From contig JAFACG010000034.1 in assembly GCA_023425645.1 (NCBI GenBank), forward strand, positions 1 through 64,000: a stretch of DNA of 64,000 nucleotides, given 5' to 3'. This document shows, one piece after another, positions 24,390 through 36,368 of the stretch. A program made the position numbers and the translations under genes. The notes under the pieces were generated by a model. That model was not told the DNA's origin. It made no database searches and was given only the letters and a program-made list of their open reading frames with translations. How positions within the stretch are numbered: position 1 is the first letter of the stretch; each line of letters opens with the position of its first letter. Source of the stretch: Pseudomonadota bacterium (GTDB taxonomy: Bacteria; Pseudomonadota; Gammaproteobacteria; Burkholderiales; Burkholderiaceae_B).

Positions 24390-24794
24390 TCAGACGGCCG
24401 CCAAGCGCGGCAGGATGTGTTCTTCCAGCAGCGGGGCCAGGGGCAGTTCGCGGGCCTGGGCCGGGTCGACCCAGCGCGCTTCTTCCAGTTCGGCGGCGGC
24501 CTGGATGGCGCGATCCAGCGTCAGGGTGAAGACGTGCGCGTGCACCACATGCCCCGGTTCGTTGGCGGCCGGGCATTCGAAGAAGCCTTCGTAGCGGGCG
24601 TGGGCGGTTTCGGAGCCGGCCAGGCCCAGTTCTTCTTCAAGTTCGCGCTGCAGGGCCTGGAGCGGGGTTTCGCCGGCTTCCAGCTTGCCGCCGGCCTGCA
24701 TGAAATACGGGCTGCCGCGCTTGCGGACCAGCAGGATCTGGCCAGATGGGTTGGTGATGAAGGCGGCGGCCAGCAGGATGACGGGAGCGGACAT
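24390..24794 (-). CDS. NUDIX hydrolase
   Basis: The 134-residue product has the full NUDIX box, GGKLEAGETPLQALQ followed by RELEEELG, at about residues 34-56. The REXXEE metal ligands are intact, so it should hydrolyse a nucleoside diphosphate derivative. Members of this short type include the 8-oxo-dGTP and NTP pyrophosphatases; the substrate here is unknown. The ATG at 24794 lies right before the domain; the frame is open far upstream, through the antisense of the next gene, which is not coding in that frame. Separated by 29 bp from the YbaN-like gene and probably cotranscribed with it. Confidence 0.9.
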   Translation of the reverse strand: MSAPVILLAAAFITNPSGQILLVRKRGSPYFMQAGGKLEAGETPLQALQRELEEELGLAGSETAHARYEGFFECPAANEPGHVVHAHVFTLTLDRAIQAAAELEEARWVDPAQARELPLAPLLEEHILPRLAAV

Positions 24795-24823
24795 GGGACT
24801 GAACGAGAATTCGAGCAAAAACG

Positions 24824-25231
24824 CTAGTGTAAATCTTTTTGGATGCGATCCGGCGCGGCGACGGGGCCGCCCGCTTCCAGGGTCTTGCAGCGCAGCAGGT
24901 ACCAGGTGGCGCCCGCGCCGGGGATCAGCAGCAGCACGCGCAGCCAGCCGGCCTGTTCGGCCAGCCAGGCCGAGAGCGCCAGGGACAGCCACAGCAGCGC
25001 CAGGGCGCGCCGCTTGGCCTGCCGGGTCAGGCCGCGGCCGTCCTGCCAGTTGCGCAGGTACGGCCCCAGCCAGCGATGCTCCAGCAGCCACAGATGGAAC
25101 CGCGGCGAACTGCGCGCAAAGCACCAGCCGGCCAGCAGCACGAAGGGCGTGGTGGGCAGCAAGGGCAGGATGGCGCCGGCCACGGCCAGCGCCACGCACA
25201 CAAAGCCCGCCGCCAACAGGACGATGCGCAT
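24824..25231 (-). CDS. YbaN-family (DUF454) inner-membrane protein
   Basis: This 135-residue protein has the DUF454 signature ILPLLPTTPFVLLAGWCFARSS at residues 21-42 and two to four membrane helices. The family is conserved in proteobacteria and of unknown function; in several species members sit beside haem or copper genes, which is not the case here. The five-base gap to the AhpD-like gene upstream shows they form one operon. Confidence 0.88.
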   Translation of the reverse strand: MRIVLLAAGFVCVALAVAGAILPLLPTTPFVLLAGWCFARSSPRFHLWLLEHRWLGPYLRNWQDGRGLTRQAKRRALALLWLSLALSAWLAEQAGWLRVLLLIPGAGATWYLLRCKTLEAGGPVAAPDRIQKDLH

Positions 25232-25236
25232 GGACC

Positions 25237-25827
25237 TCAGCGCGGAACGCGCCCCAGCAGGTGGAATTCATCGTTGCAGCGCATGGACATGAAATTGGCC
25301 ATGCGGTTGCTCAGGCCGAAAAAGGCGCTGATGGCCGCGATGTCCCAGGCGTCCTCGTCGCTGAAGCCATGGTCGCGCAGGTTCTGGAAGTCGGCCTCGC
25401 CCAGCTCCTGCGAGCGTTGCGAGACCGTCATGGCGAAGTCCAGCATGGCCTTCTGGCGCGGGCTGATGTCCGCCTTGCGCCAGTTGATGGCCACCTGGTC
25501 GGCGATCAGCGGGTCGCGGGCGCGGATGCGCAGGATGGCGCCGTGGGCGATGACGCAATAGTGGCACTGGTTGGCGGCCGATGTGGCGACCACGATCATT
25601 TCGCGCTCGGCCTGGCTGAGGCCGCCGGGCTTGTCCATCAGGGCGTCATGGTAGGCGAAGAAGGCGCGGAATTCGTCGGGACGGTGCGCCAGGGCCAGGA
25701 AGACGTTGGGGATGAAGCCGGATTTCTCCTGCACCGCCTCGATGCGGGCGCGGATGTCGTCGGGCAGGTCGGCCAGCGCCGGCACTGGATAGCGGCTGAT
25801 GGAGGGCAGGGTGGGGGTGTCGGGCAT
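25237..25827 (-). CDS. AhpD-like peroxidase-related enzyme
   Basis: The 196-residue product belongs to the carboxymuconolactone decarboxylase/AhpD superfamily, peroxidase-related group. The redox pair CHYC is followed by VIAHG (CxxC then His about 100 residues in), which gives thiol-dependent peroxide reduction in AhpD. FGLSNRMANFMSMRCNDEF near the end is typical of the subgroup. The ATG at 25827 is preferred over 25833 since GGAG is then at a normal distance. It heads an operon with the YbaN-like and NUDIX genes, together pointing to oxidative-damage control. Confidence 0.85.
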   Translation of the reverse strand: MPDTPTLPSISRYPVPALADLPDDIRARIEAVQEKSGFIPNVFLALAHRPDEFRAFFAYHDALMDKPGGLSQAEREMIVVATSAANQCHYCVIAHGAILRIRARDPLIADQVAINWRKADISPRQKAMLDFAMTVSQRSQELGEADFQNLRDHGFSDEDAWDIAAISAFFGLSNRMANFMSMRCNDEFHLLGRVPR

Positions 25828-25913
25828 GAGCATTCTCCACGGAAAAGGTGGTTCGCGCGCGCCGGGTGGTCAAATCCCTCCAGGGCGAGGGTGTCCAGTG
25901 CCGGTCCTGACGA

Positions 25914-25919
25914 TATAAT
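25914..25919 (+). promoter_or_regulatory. Consensus -10 box for argG
   Basis: A perfect TATAAT lies 83 bp before the argG ATG. No good -35 hexamer is found 16-18 bp upstream, so an activator or a longer recognition pattern may be involved. Confidence 0.4.
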
Positions 25920-25929
25920 GACATATTGA

Positions 25930-27339
<1,410 letters not shown>

Positions 27340-27363
27340 CCGCCTTGTCGCGATGAAAAAAAA

Positions 27364-27392
27364 AACCGGGAACATCGTTCCCGGTTTTTTTT
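27364..27392 (+). terminator. Rho-independent terminator after argG
   Basis: AACCGGGAAC pairs perfectly with GTTCCCGGTT around ATC, with eight T following and an A-run before it. Confidence 0.92.
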
Positions 27393-27443
27393 CGCATGGC
27401 GTCTTGACTCTTTCCTGTGCGCAGCCTGCGTCTAGGGGTTTTC

Positions 27444-27488
27444 CATATACCCCTGGGTAGTATATTTGATATACTGGGGGCATGTATG
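27444..27488. promoter_or_regulatory. Probable FrmR operator region with nested dyads
   Basis: Two dyads lie directly before frmR: TACCC/GGGTA at 27448-27459 and AGTATAT/ATATACT at 27459-27475, followed by TGGGGG and a further CATGTATG. A/T-flanked C4-6 (or G4-6) tracts are the known type of site for the CsoR/RcnR/FrmR family. Overlap with the likely promoter would allow FrmR to repress frmR-adhC. Confidence 0.6.
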
Positions 27489-27503
27489 TTCAGGGAGCTC
27501 TCC

Positions 27504-27779
27504 GTGCCACACACGCCAGAAGAAAAGAAACGTGTTCTTTCCCGTGTCCGTCGCATACGCGGGCAGCTCGATGCCCTGGAACGGGCGCTGGAGCAGGGGG
27601 AAGAGTGCGGGCCCGTGCTGCAACAGATCGCCGCCGTGCGCGGCGCCGTCAATGGACTGATGGCCGGCGTGCTGGAGAGTCATCTGCGCGAGGAGCTTGC
27701 TCCACTGGCCAGCGAGGACGATGCCCGGCAATCGTCCGTGGATGACGCCATCGCTCTGGTGCGCGCGTATCTGCGCTGA
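27504..27779 (+). CDS. frmR: Formaldehyde-sensing repressor FrmR
   Basis: This 91-residue CsoR/RcnR-family repressor should release DNA when formaldehyde cross-links its sensor residues. The GTG at 27504 is chosen because AGGGAG lies seven bases upstream and because it puts Pro at position 2, Cys at 35 and His at 60, exactly the sensing positions of E. coli FrmR. An ATG at 27486 would bury Pro2 inside a longer N-terminus. [11 protein letters not shown] and [14 protein letters not shown] are near-identical to the family. It precedes adhC by 66 bp and would repress it together with itself. Confidence 0.94.
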   Translation: MPHTPEEKKRVLSRVRRIRGQLDALERALEQGEECGPVLQQIAAVRGAVNGLMAGVLESHLREELAPLASEDDARQSSVDDAIALVRAYLR

Positions 27780-28958
<1,179 letters not shown>

Positions 28959-29043
28959 TACCGGTTGGCGAGGGGATTGCATCCGCAGCGCGCCCGCAGG
29001 AAAAGCCCGTGCGGACGCGCTGCGCGGCATGGATCCATCACGA

Positions 29044-29085
29044 TAAAAAAAACCGCCGCAGGTGATTCCAGCGGCGGTTTTTTTC
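29044..29085. terminator. Bidirectional terminator between adhC and argF (first)
   Basis: AACCGCCGC and GCGGCGGTT pair across an 11-base loop; an A-run lies before and a T-run after, so it can act on both strands. Confidence 0.88.
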
Positions 29086-29111
29086 AGGCGCCAGAACGTT
29101 CCCCCCCATGC

Positions 29112-29142
29112 AAAAAAAAATGCCCCCGAGGGGGCATTTTTG
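29112..29142. terminator. Bidirectional terminator between adhC and argF (second)
   Basis: TGCCCCC and GGGGGCA form a tight hairpin flanked by nine A on one side and five T on the other. On the minus strand it ends argF. Confidence 0.9.
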
Positions 29143-29161
29143 GTCTCGGGGCGGAGCTGGT

Positions 29162-30103
29162 TCAGCTTTGCTGGCGGCCCAGGATCAGGAATTCCATCAG
29201 GGCTTTCTGTACGTGCAGGCGGTTTTCGGCCTCGTCCCAGACCACGCTTTGCGGCCCGTCGATGACCTCTCCGGTGACTTCCTCGCCGCGATGCGCGGGC
29301 AGGCAGTGCATGAAGATGGCTGAAGGGTCTGCCGCGGCCATCATTTCCTCGTCCACGCACCAGTCGGCGAAGGCCTTGCGGCGTTCTTCGTTTTCAGCTT
29401 CGTAGCCCATGCTGGTCCAGACGTCCGTGGTGACCAGGTGCGCGCCCTTGCAGGCCTGCAGCGGATCGTCGAACTCCTGCAGTACGGAGGGGGCGGGATT
29501 GCCGGTGCGGGCCGGTTCCAGGCGGTAGCCGTTGGGGGCCGAGACGTGCAAGGTGAAGCCGAGGATTTCGGCGGCCTGCAGCCAGGTGTAGGCCATATTG
29601 TTGGCGTCGCCGATCCAGGCCACCGTCTTGCCGCGAATGTCGCCGCGGTGCTCGATGAAGGTGAAGATGTCCGCCAGGATCTGGCAGGGATGGAATTCGT
29701 TGGTCAGACCGTTGATGACGGGCACGCGCGAATGGGAGGCGAAGCGTTCCAGGCGGGTCTGCTCGAAGGTGCGGATCATGACGATGTCCACCATGCGCGA
29801 GACCACGCGGGCGGTGTCTTCGATGGGCTCGGAGCGGCCCAGCTGCGAATCGGTGGTGGTCAGATGGATGACGGAGCCACCCAGCTGGTACATGCCGGCT
29901 TCGAAGGAGACGCGGGTGCGGGTGCTGGCTTTTTCGAACACCATGGCCAGGGTGCGGTCGTGCAGCGTGTGGTGCGGCTGGTAGCGCTTGAACTTGTCCT
30001 TGATCAGGCGAGCACGTTCCAGCACATACAAAATTTCTTCGTGAGAAAAGTCGCGAAACTGCAGAAAGTGCCGAAGCGGCCCTGCTTGCACGGTGGCATC
30101 CAT
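29162..30103 (-). CDS. argF: Ornithine carbamoyltransferase
   Basis: The 313-residue enzyme makes citrulline from ornithine and carbamoyl phosphate. KASTRTRVSFE (carbamoyl phosphate site), HPCQILAD, and MHCLPAHRG (ornithine site with the conserved Cys) are all present. ATG at 30103 has CAGGA upstream. It is oriented toward argG but separated by frmR-adhC, so arginine genes here are close but not in one operon. Confidence 0.96.
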   Translation of the reverse strand: MDATVQAGPLRHFLQFRDFSHEEILYVLERARLIKDKFKRYQPHHTLHDRTLAMVFEKASTRTRVSFEAGMYQLGGSVIHLTTTDSQLGRSEPIEDTARVVSRMVDIVMIRTFEQTRLERFASHSRVPVINGLTNEFHPCQILADIFTFIEHRGDIRGKTVAWIGDANNMAYTWLQAAEILGFTLHVSAPNGYRLEPARTGNPAPSVLQEFDDPLQACKGAHLVTTDVWTSMGYEAENEERRKAFADWCVDEEMMAAADPSAIFMHCLPAHRGEEVTGEVIDGPQSVVWDEAENRLHVQKALMEFLILGRQQS

Positions 30104-30356
30104 AAAGAATCCTGCGTAAAAGAAAAACATCTTACCCTGTCCCGGCTGTTAGAGCAAAGTCGGGGCTGTTCCCCGCTTTTGGGCCCGGCTTGGCGGCAGG
30201 CAGGCAAAAAGGAGGCTCGGGCCCGCTTGAACGCCGCTTGTCAAGCGGCTTAATTTGGGAGTGGAAAGCATACGGACCCGTCCGATCGGATACAATGCGG
30301 GGCGGGGGAAAAAACGGCGCAGCCTATCCGGCCGGCGCGATCAGTCTTTAATTGTT

Positions 30357-30671
30357 ATGACAGAGCCAGTTAAGCAACTTGTAATCCATGGTGTGACCCG
30401 GCAGGACCAGCGTTTCCGTCCCAGCGACTGGGCAGAGCGCCTGGCCGGGGTGATGTCCCAGTTCCGTCCGGCGGGCGCGGCCGGCGGTCACCTGACCTAC
30501 TCCCCTTATGTGGTGCCTCGCCTGATCGACGGGGTGCGCTGTGTGGTGGTGGACGCCCGCCTGCGCGAACTCGAACCGCTGGCCTGGAAGTTCGTGTGCG
30601 GATTTGCCCAGGACAACAACCTGAAAACCAGCGGCATCGATCCCACCGACATGAGCAAGACCGAGTCCTGA
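30357..30671 (+). CDS. DUF3579 protein
   Basis: This 104-residue protein matches the DUF3579 family, which is nearly confined to betaproteobacteria (VTRQDQRFRPSDWAERL, then YVVPRLIDGVRCVVVDARL). No function is known; it has no signal or membrane segment. The ATG at 30357 lies at the family start and has no strong ribosome-binding site. It is divergent from argF across a 253-bp gap holding a TACAAT box at 30291-30296. Confidence 0.88.
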   Translation: MTEPVKQLVIHGVTRQDQRFRPSDWAERLAGVMSQFRPAGAAGGHLTYSPYVVPRLIDGVRCVVVDARLRELEPLAWKFVCGFAQDNNLKTSGIDPTDMSKTES

Positions 30672-30683
30672 TCTGCAAGCAAG

Positions 30684-30709
30684 CCCTGTCCGTGACAGGG
30701 TTTTTTTTT
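30684..30709 (+). terminator. Rho-independent terminator after the DUF3579 gene
   Basis: CCCTGTC pairs with GACAGGG around CGT and runs into nine T. Confidence 0.92.
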
Positions 30710-30721
30710 ACTCCGCCGGCC

Positions 30722-31669
30722 CTACTCGTGGAAAGCGACCGGGGTCAGCAGGGTGCCGGTCCGCTGGAAATGCAGGATATTGTCCAGGGTCAGGCGCAGC
30801 ATGGCGTCGCGCGTTTCGCGGGTGGCGCTGGCCACATGCGGCGTCAGCACCGCCTGGTCCAGGCGCGTCAGTTCTTCGGGTACGCCCGGCTCGCTTTCGA
30901 AGACGTCCAGCCCCGCGCCGCCCAGCCGGCCTTCCTGCAGCGCCTTGACCAGGGCGCGTTCGTCCACCACGCTGCCGCGCGAGATGTTGATGAGGATGCC
31001 CTGCGGGCCCAGGGCGTCCATGACGGCGCGATTGATCAGGCCGCGCGTCTCGTCGCCCCCGACGGCCGCGATCACCAGGATGTCCGCCCAGTGGGCCAGT
31101 TCGATCAGCGAGGGCTCGTAATGCCAGTCCACATCCTTGCGGGGCCGCCGATTGTGGTAGCGCAGCTCCATGTCGAAGCCGCCGGCCCGGCGCGCGATGA
31201 CCTGGCCGATGCGGCCCAGCCCGACGATGCCCAGCTTCTTGCCGCTGACGCGCGTAGCGAGCGGAAAGCTGTTGGCCTGGCGCCATTGGCCGGCGCGCAC
31301 GTAGCGGTCGGCTTCGCTGACCCGGCGCGCCGTGTCCAGCATCAGGGCCCAGGCCATGTCGGCCACGCAGTCATTGAGCACGTCGGGCGTGTTGCTGACG
31401 GCAATGCCGCGCTGGTGCGCATGGCGGCGGTCGATGGCGTCGTAGCCCACGCCTATGCTGCAGATGGCCTTGAGTGCGGGCAACTGGTCCATAAGGGCGG
31501 CGGTGACGGGTGTCGTGGCGGTTGCCAGTATGATCTGGACGCGCTGGGCAAGGCCGGAAGGAAGCTGGCCCGGATCGTTGACCTGGACCCGTTCATAGTG
31601 TTCGTCCACACGCTGCAGGGCAGGGTGGTCAGCCAGGGGGACAAGCTGGAGCAGAATAGGTCGAGTCAT
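30722..31669 (-). CDS. D-2-hydroxyacid dehydrogenase (glyoxylate/hydroxypyruvate reductase-like)
   Basis: The 315-residue product is a D-isomer-specific 2-hydroxyacid dehydrogenase. GIVGLGRIGQVIARR is the NAD(P) site at about residue 148; the catalytic Arg lies in the NISRGSVVDE region, the Glu in ESEPGVPEEL and the His in LTPHVAS. Such enzymes reduce glyoxylate, hydroxypyruvate or similar acids. ATG at 31669 (MTRPILLQLVPLA) is taken over the longer frame from 31699. No operon partner. Confidence 0.9.
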   Translation of the reverse strand: MTRPILLQLVPLADHPALQRVDEHYERVQVNDPGQLPSGLAQRVQIILATATTPVTAALMDQLPALKAICSIGVGYDAIDRRHAHQRGIAVSNTPDVLNDCVADMAWALMLDTARRVSEADRYVRAGQWRQANSFPLATRVSGKKLGIVGLGRIGQVIARRAGGFDMELRYHNRRPRKDVDWHYEPSLIELAHWADILVIAAVGGDETRGLINRAVMDALGPQGILINISRGSVVDERALVKALQEGRLGGAGLDVFESEPGVPEELTRLDQAVLTPHVASATRETRDAMLRLTLDNILHFQRTGTLLTPVAFHE

Positions 31670-31712
31670 GGTATTTAACGCAGGCGCATTCAAAACCATA
31701 ACTTAGCATGTT

Positions 31713-31850
31713 TGCCTTGCAGGGCAAGGCATGGATTTGCGTGCCGGCGCACGGGTGGCCATGGCGTTGAATACGCCGTATTCCGGTGCCGCGGGATATG
31801 TCCGCACGGGCCCGCGCCTGTAAGGGGACGCCGGCCTCGCAAGGCGAGGC
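31713..31850. repeat. Pair of related hairpins differing by a compensatory base pair
   Basis: GCCTTGC-AGG-GCAAGGC (31714-31730) and GCCTCGC-AAG-GCGAGGC (31834-31850) are the same 17-base hairpin with a T-A pair in one replaced by C-G in the other. Both are followed by an ATGG within three bases. They lie in the gap between the hydroxyacid dehydrogenase start and the rpsT terminator and may be copies of a REP-like element. Confidence 0.45.
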
Positions 31851-31868
31851 GATGGTTTTTCGACCAAT

Positions 31869-31897
31869 GAAAAAGGGGTGCCTGGCACCCCTTTTTG
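31869..31897 (-). terminator. rpsT terminator (bidirectional shape)
   Basis: AAAAAGGGGTGCC and GGCACCCCTTTTT form a near-continuous stem with a T-run on each strand, 49 bp past the rpsT stop. Confidence 0.9.
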
Positions 31898-31945
31898 TCT
31901 GGTTTTTTAGGCCAGGGCCGATTAAACCATTAAAACCGTCTGCGA

Positions 31946-32209
31946 TCAGGCAAGAGCCTTGATGGCGGCGGACAGGCGGCTCTTGTGGCGAGCGGCCTTG
32001 TTCTTGTGGATGATGTTCTTGTCAGCCACGCGATCGATGATGCTGGTGGCCTTGCGGAAGACTTCGTTGGCAGCTGCCTTGTCGCCGGCGTCGATGGCCT
32101 GGCGAACACGCTTGATCGCGGTACGCAGCATGGAACGGATGCTGGCGTTGTGTTTGTTGCGGGCCACTGCTTGGCGGGCGCGCTTGCGAGCTTGTGCGGA
32201 ATTAGCCAT
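31946..32209 (-). CDS. rpsT: 30S ribosomal protein S20
   Basis: This 87-residue basic protein is S20 ([19 protein letters not shown] at the start, [19 protein letters not shown] at the end), which binds 16S rRNA early in small-subunit assembly. It is a single-gene unit with its own terminator, immediately downstream of murJ and on the same strand reading from the right, an arrangement common in betaproteobacteria. Confidence 0.98.
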   Translation of the reverse strand: MANSAQARKRARQAVARNKHNASIRSMLRTAIKRVRQAIDAGDKAAANEVFRKATSIIDRVADKNIIHKNKAARHKSRLSAAIKALA

Positions 32210-32262
32210 ATGTATTTACTAAGTTTTAAAGTTTAATCGGCAAAGACAGTAATTCTAAGTCA

Positions 32263-33816
32263 TCAACCCCGCTTTGTAAAGTAAGAGGGTCGAAAACCCA
32301 ACACAAACAGCACGCCCAGATAGACGGCTCCGCTCGCCGCCAGCACGCCGGCCAGCCACAGCACGCGCAGCAGGGGCGCGGTCCCCAGGGCGATCCAGTC
32401 GATGTGCCGGTCGGCCAGCACCAGCACGGCGGCCAGCGCCAGCAGGGCGGGCGCCAGGCGCAGCAGGAAGGAGAGCCAGTTGCGTTGGGGGCGGTAGATG
32501 CCGCGGCGCACCAGCAGCGTCAGCAGCGTCAGGGCGTTGACGGTGGCGCCCAGCCCGATGGACAGCGCCAGGCCGGCGTGCGCGTAGTAGGGCACCAGCA
32601 GCAGGTTGAAAAGCTGGGTCAGCACCAGCACGCCTATGGCGATCTTGACCGGCGTGCGTATGTCCTGCTTGGCATAGAAGCCTGGCGCCAGGATCTTGAT
32701 GGCCAGCAGCCCCACCAGGCCCACGGAATAGGCGCCCACCGCCAGCCGGGTCTGGGCCACATCGGCTGCGCCGAAGGCGCCGTAATGGAACAGCGTGGCC
32801 ACCAGGCCGTCGGACAGCAGGGCCATGCCCACGGCGGCCGGCAGGCCCAGCAGCAGCACCAGGCGCAGGCCCCAGTCCAGCAGTGCGTTGTAATTGTCCG
32901 CATCGCCCCTGGCGTGCGCGGCCGACAGCTTGGGCAGCAGCACCGTGCCCAGCGCCACACCCAGCAGGGCGGTGGGGAACTCCATCAGGCGGTCGGCAAA
33001 GGACAGCCAGGTCACGCTGCCGGCCTGCAGCCAGGTGGCGATATTGGTGTTGATGAGCAGCGAGATCTGCGCGACGGATACGCCCAGGATGGCGGGCAGC
33101 ATCTGCCTGAGGATGCGTCGCACCGTGGGATCGCGGCGCGCCTGGCCTATATTCAGCGAGAAGCGCGGCAGCAGGCCCAGGCGGGCGAGCGCCGCCCATT
33201 GCACCGCCAGTTGCGCCACGCCGCCGGCCATGACGCCCACCGCCAGGGCGTAAATCGGCGTTTCCATGTGCGGGGCCAGCAGGACGCTGGCCGCGATCAT
33301 GGACAGGTTCAGCAGGATGGGCGTGAAGGCCGGGATGGCGAAGCGGCTCCAGGTGTTGAGCACGCCCGAGGCGAAGGCCACCAGCGACATGCAGATGATG
33401 TAGGGGAACATCAGCCGCGTCATGGCCACCGCCGCGCCGAACTCGTGCTGGCGCTCGGGCGCGGTCATGCCGCTGGCCATGGCGCTGACCACCCAGGGAG
33501 CGGCCAGGATGCCGACGGCGGTCACGGCCATCAGGGCGACGGTCAGCAGCAGGGCCACGCGGTCCAGCAGCTGGCGCACGCCCGCCTCGTCGTTGTCCTT
33601 GCGGGCCTGCCCCAGAATGGGTACGAAGGCCTGCGAGAACGCGCCTTCGGCGAACAGCCGCCGCAGCAGGTTGGGGATGCGGAACGCCACCCAGAAGGCG
33701 TCGGTGAGGGGGCCGGCGCCGAAAGCGCGGGCAATCAGGATATCGCGCGCCAGTCCCGTGATGCGGGACAGCAGCGTTAGGCCACTGACCGTGGCCGCCG
33801 AGCGGAACAAACCCAT
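32263..33816 (-). CDS. murJ: Lipid II flippase MurJ
   Basis: The 517-residue membrane protein moves lipid II to the periplasmic side for peptidoglycan synthesis. It has about 14 hydrophobic helices and the N-terminal MurJ signature GLTLLSRITGLARDILIARAF with AEGAFSQAFVPIL after it; the charged residues of the cavity (Arg in RITGLARD) are present. The ATG at 33816 starts MGLFRSAATVSG, as is typical. It sits 18 bp downstream of the SDR gene (33835), so the two are probably cotranscribed. Confidence 0.96.
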   Translation of the reverse strand: MGLFRSAATVSGLTLLSRITGLARDILIARAFGAGPLTDAFWVAFRIPNLLRRLFAEGAFSQAFVPILGQARKDNDEAGVRQLLDRVALLLTVALMAVTAVGILAAPWVVSAMASGMTAPERQHEFGAAVAMTRLMFPYIICMSLVAFASGVLNTWSRFAIPAFTPILLNLSMIAASVLLAPHMETPIYALAVGVMAGGVAQLAVQWAALARLGLLPRFSLNIGQARRDPTVRRILRQMLPAILGVSVAQISLLINTNIATWLQAGSVTWLSFADRLMEFPTALLGVALGTVLLPKLSAAHARGDADNYNALLDWGLRLVLLLGLPAAVGMALLSDGLVATLFHYGAFGAADVAQTRLAVGAYSVGLVGLLAIKILAPGFYAKQDIRTPVKIAIGVLVLTQLFNLLLVPYYAHAGLALSIGLGATVNALTLLTLLVRRGIYRPQRNWLSFLLRLAPALLALAAVLVLADRHIDWIALGTAPLLRVLWLAGVLAASGAVYLGVLFVLGFRPSYFTKRG

Positions 33817-33834
33817 TGGTGCGAAGGTGAGAAG

Positions 33835-34599
33835 TTACTTGGGGCCCATCCGGATGGCGCCGTCCAGGCGGATGGTCTCGCCGTTGAGCATCTCGTTGGT
33901 GATGATGCTGTGCACCAGCTTGGCGTAGTCGTCGGGACGCCCCAGACGGGAGGGGAAGGGAATGCTGGCGGCCAGGGAATCCTGGACTTCCTGGGGCATG
34001 CCGAACAGCATGGGCGTGCCGAAGATGCCGGGTGCGATGGTCATGCAGCGTATGCCGGTCTTGGCCAGGTCGCGCGCCAGCGGCAGGGTCAGGCCGACCA
34101 CGCCGGCCTTGGAGGCGCCGTAGGCGGCCTGCCCGATCTGGCCGTCGTAGGCCGCCACGGAGGCGGTATTGATCAGCACGCCGCGCTCGCCGGTGGAGTC
34201 GGGCGTGTTGGCGCTCATGGCGGCGGCCGCCAGCCGGCACATATTGAAGGTGCCCACCAGATTGATCATGACCACTTTCTGGAACAGTTCCAGGCTGTGC
34301 GGGCCGTCGCGGCCCACGGTGCGGGCGGCGGGCGCCACGCCGGCGCAGTTCACCAGGCCGAACAGCGGCCGTTGCGCATCCTGGGCGGCGGACTCGACCA
34401 CGGCGCGGGCGTCGTCCTCGCGGGTGACGTCGCAGCGCAGATAGCGCTGGCCCAGCTCCAGGGCCAGCGCCTGGCCGGCCTCGTCCTGGATGTCGGCGAT
34501 GACGACGTGGGCGCCGTGCTCCACCAGCATGCGCACCGTGCCTGCTCCCAGGCCGGAGGCGCCGCCGGTCACGATAAAGGTCTTGTTGCTGATCTGCAT
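33835..34599 (-). CDS. SDR-family 3-hydroxyacyl-CoA dehydrogenase-like enzyme
   Basis: The 254-residue product is a classical short-chain dehydrogenase: TGGASGLGAGTVRML for NAD(H) binding, LVNCAGVAP, catalytic Ser in INTASVAAYDG and YGASK with the Tyr-Lys pair. It resembles the type 10 (3-hydroxy-2-methylbutyryl-CoA) group, judging from the FGTPMLFGMPQEVQDSL segment, so a role in isoleucine or branched acyl-CoA breakdown is likely. The ATG at 34599 has GGAG upstream. A terminator hairpin separates it from adk. Confidence 0.9.
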   Translation of the reverse strand: MQISNKTFIVTGGASGLGAGTVRMLVEHGAHVVIADIQDEAGQALALELGQRYLRCDVTREDDARAVVESAAQDAQRPLFGLVNCAGVAPAARTVGRDGPHSLELFQKVVMINLVGTFNMCRLAAAAMSANTPDSTGERGVLINTASVAAYDGQIGQAAYGASKAGVVGLTLPLARDLAKTGIRCMTIAPGIFGTPMLFGMPQEVQDSLAASIPFPSRLGRPDDYAKLVHSIITNEMLNGETIRLDGAIRMGPK

Positions 34600-34613
34600 G
34601 ACGTTGTCTCCTG

Positions 34614-34645
34614 CGAAAGAAACAACCGGCCCCAGAGGGCCGGTT
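34614..34645 (-). terminator. Terminator after adk
   Basis: On the minus strand AACCGGCCC pairs with GGGCCGGTT across a four-base loop and is followed by the T-rich GTTTCTTT. It lies between the adk stop and the SDR start. Confidence 0.7.
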
Positions 34646-34655
34646 GAGTCAGGTC

Positions 34656-36179
<1,524 letters not shown>

Positions 36180-36365
36180 TCAGGACGCGGGGCTGTCCTG
36201 GGCGTCCAGGCGGCGGGCTTCGCTCTCCAGCATGGTGGGGATGCCGTCGACGATGGGGAAGGCCAGCTTGTCGGCCTTGCAGATCAGTTCCTGGTGTTCG
36301 CGGTCGTGGCACAGCGGTCCCTTGCACAAGGGGCAGACCAGGACTTCCAGCAGGCGTGTTTGCAT
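36180..36365 (-). CDS. Trm112-family small zinc-ribbon protein (YcaR-like)
   Basis: This 61-residue protein has [14 protein letters not shown] with a CxxC pair and [13 protein letters not shown], the Trm112/YcaR pattern. A second cysteine pair is reduced to one Cys ([11 protein letters not shown]), as in YcaR. The family occurs between lpxK and kdsB in many gram-negatives, in line with the order seen here; its role is unclear. It ends one base before kdsB and starts three bases after lpxK. Confidence 0.93.
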   Translation of the reverse strand: MQTRLLEVLVCPLCKGPLCHDREHQELICKADKLAFPIVDGIPTMLESEARRLDAQDSPAS

Positions 36366-36368
36366 TGT

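Noticed and set aside
32255..34240. A 661-codon minus-strand frame across murJ and the SDR gene
   Set aside because: Out of frame with both recognised genes; the Ala/Arg/Gly-rich product is a frame-shadow.
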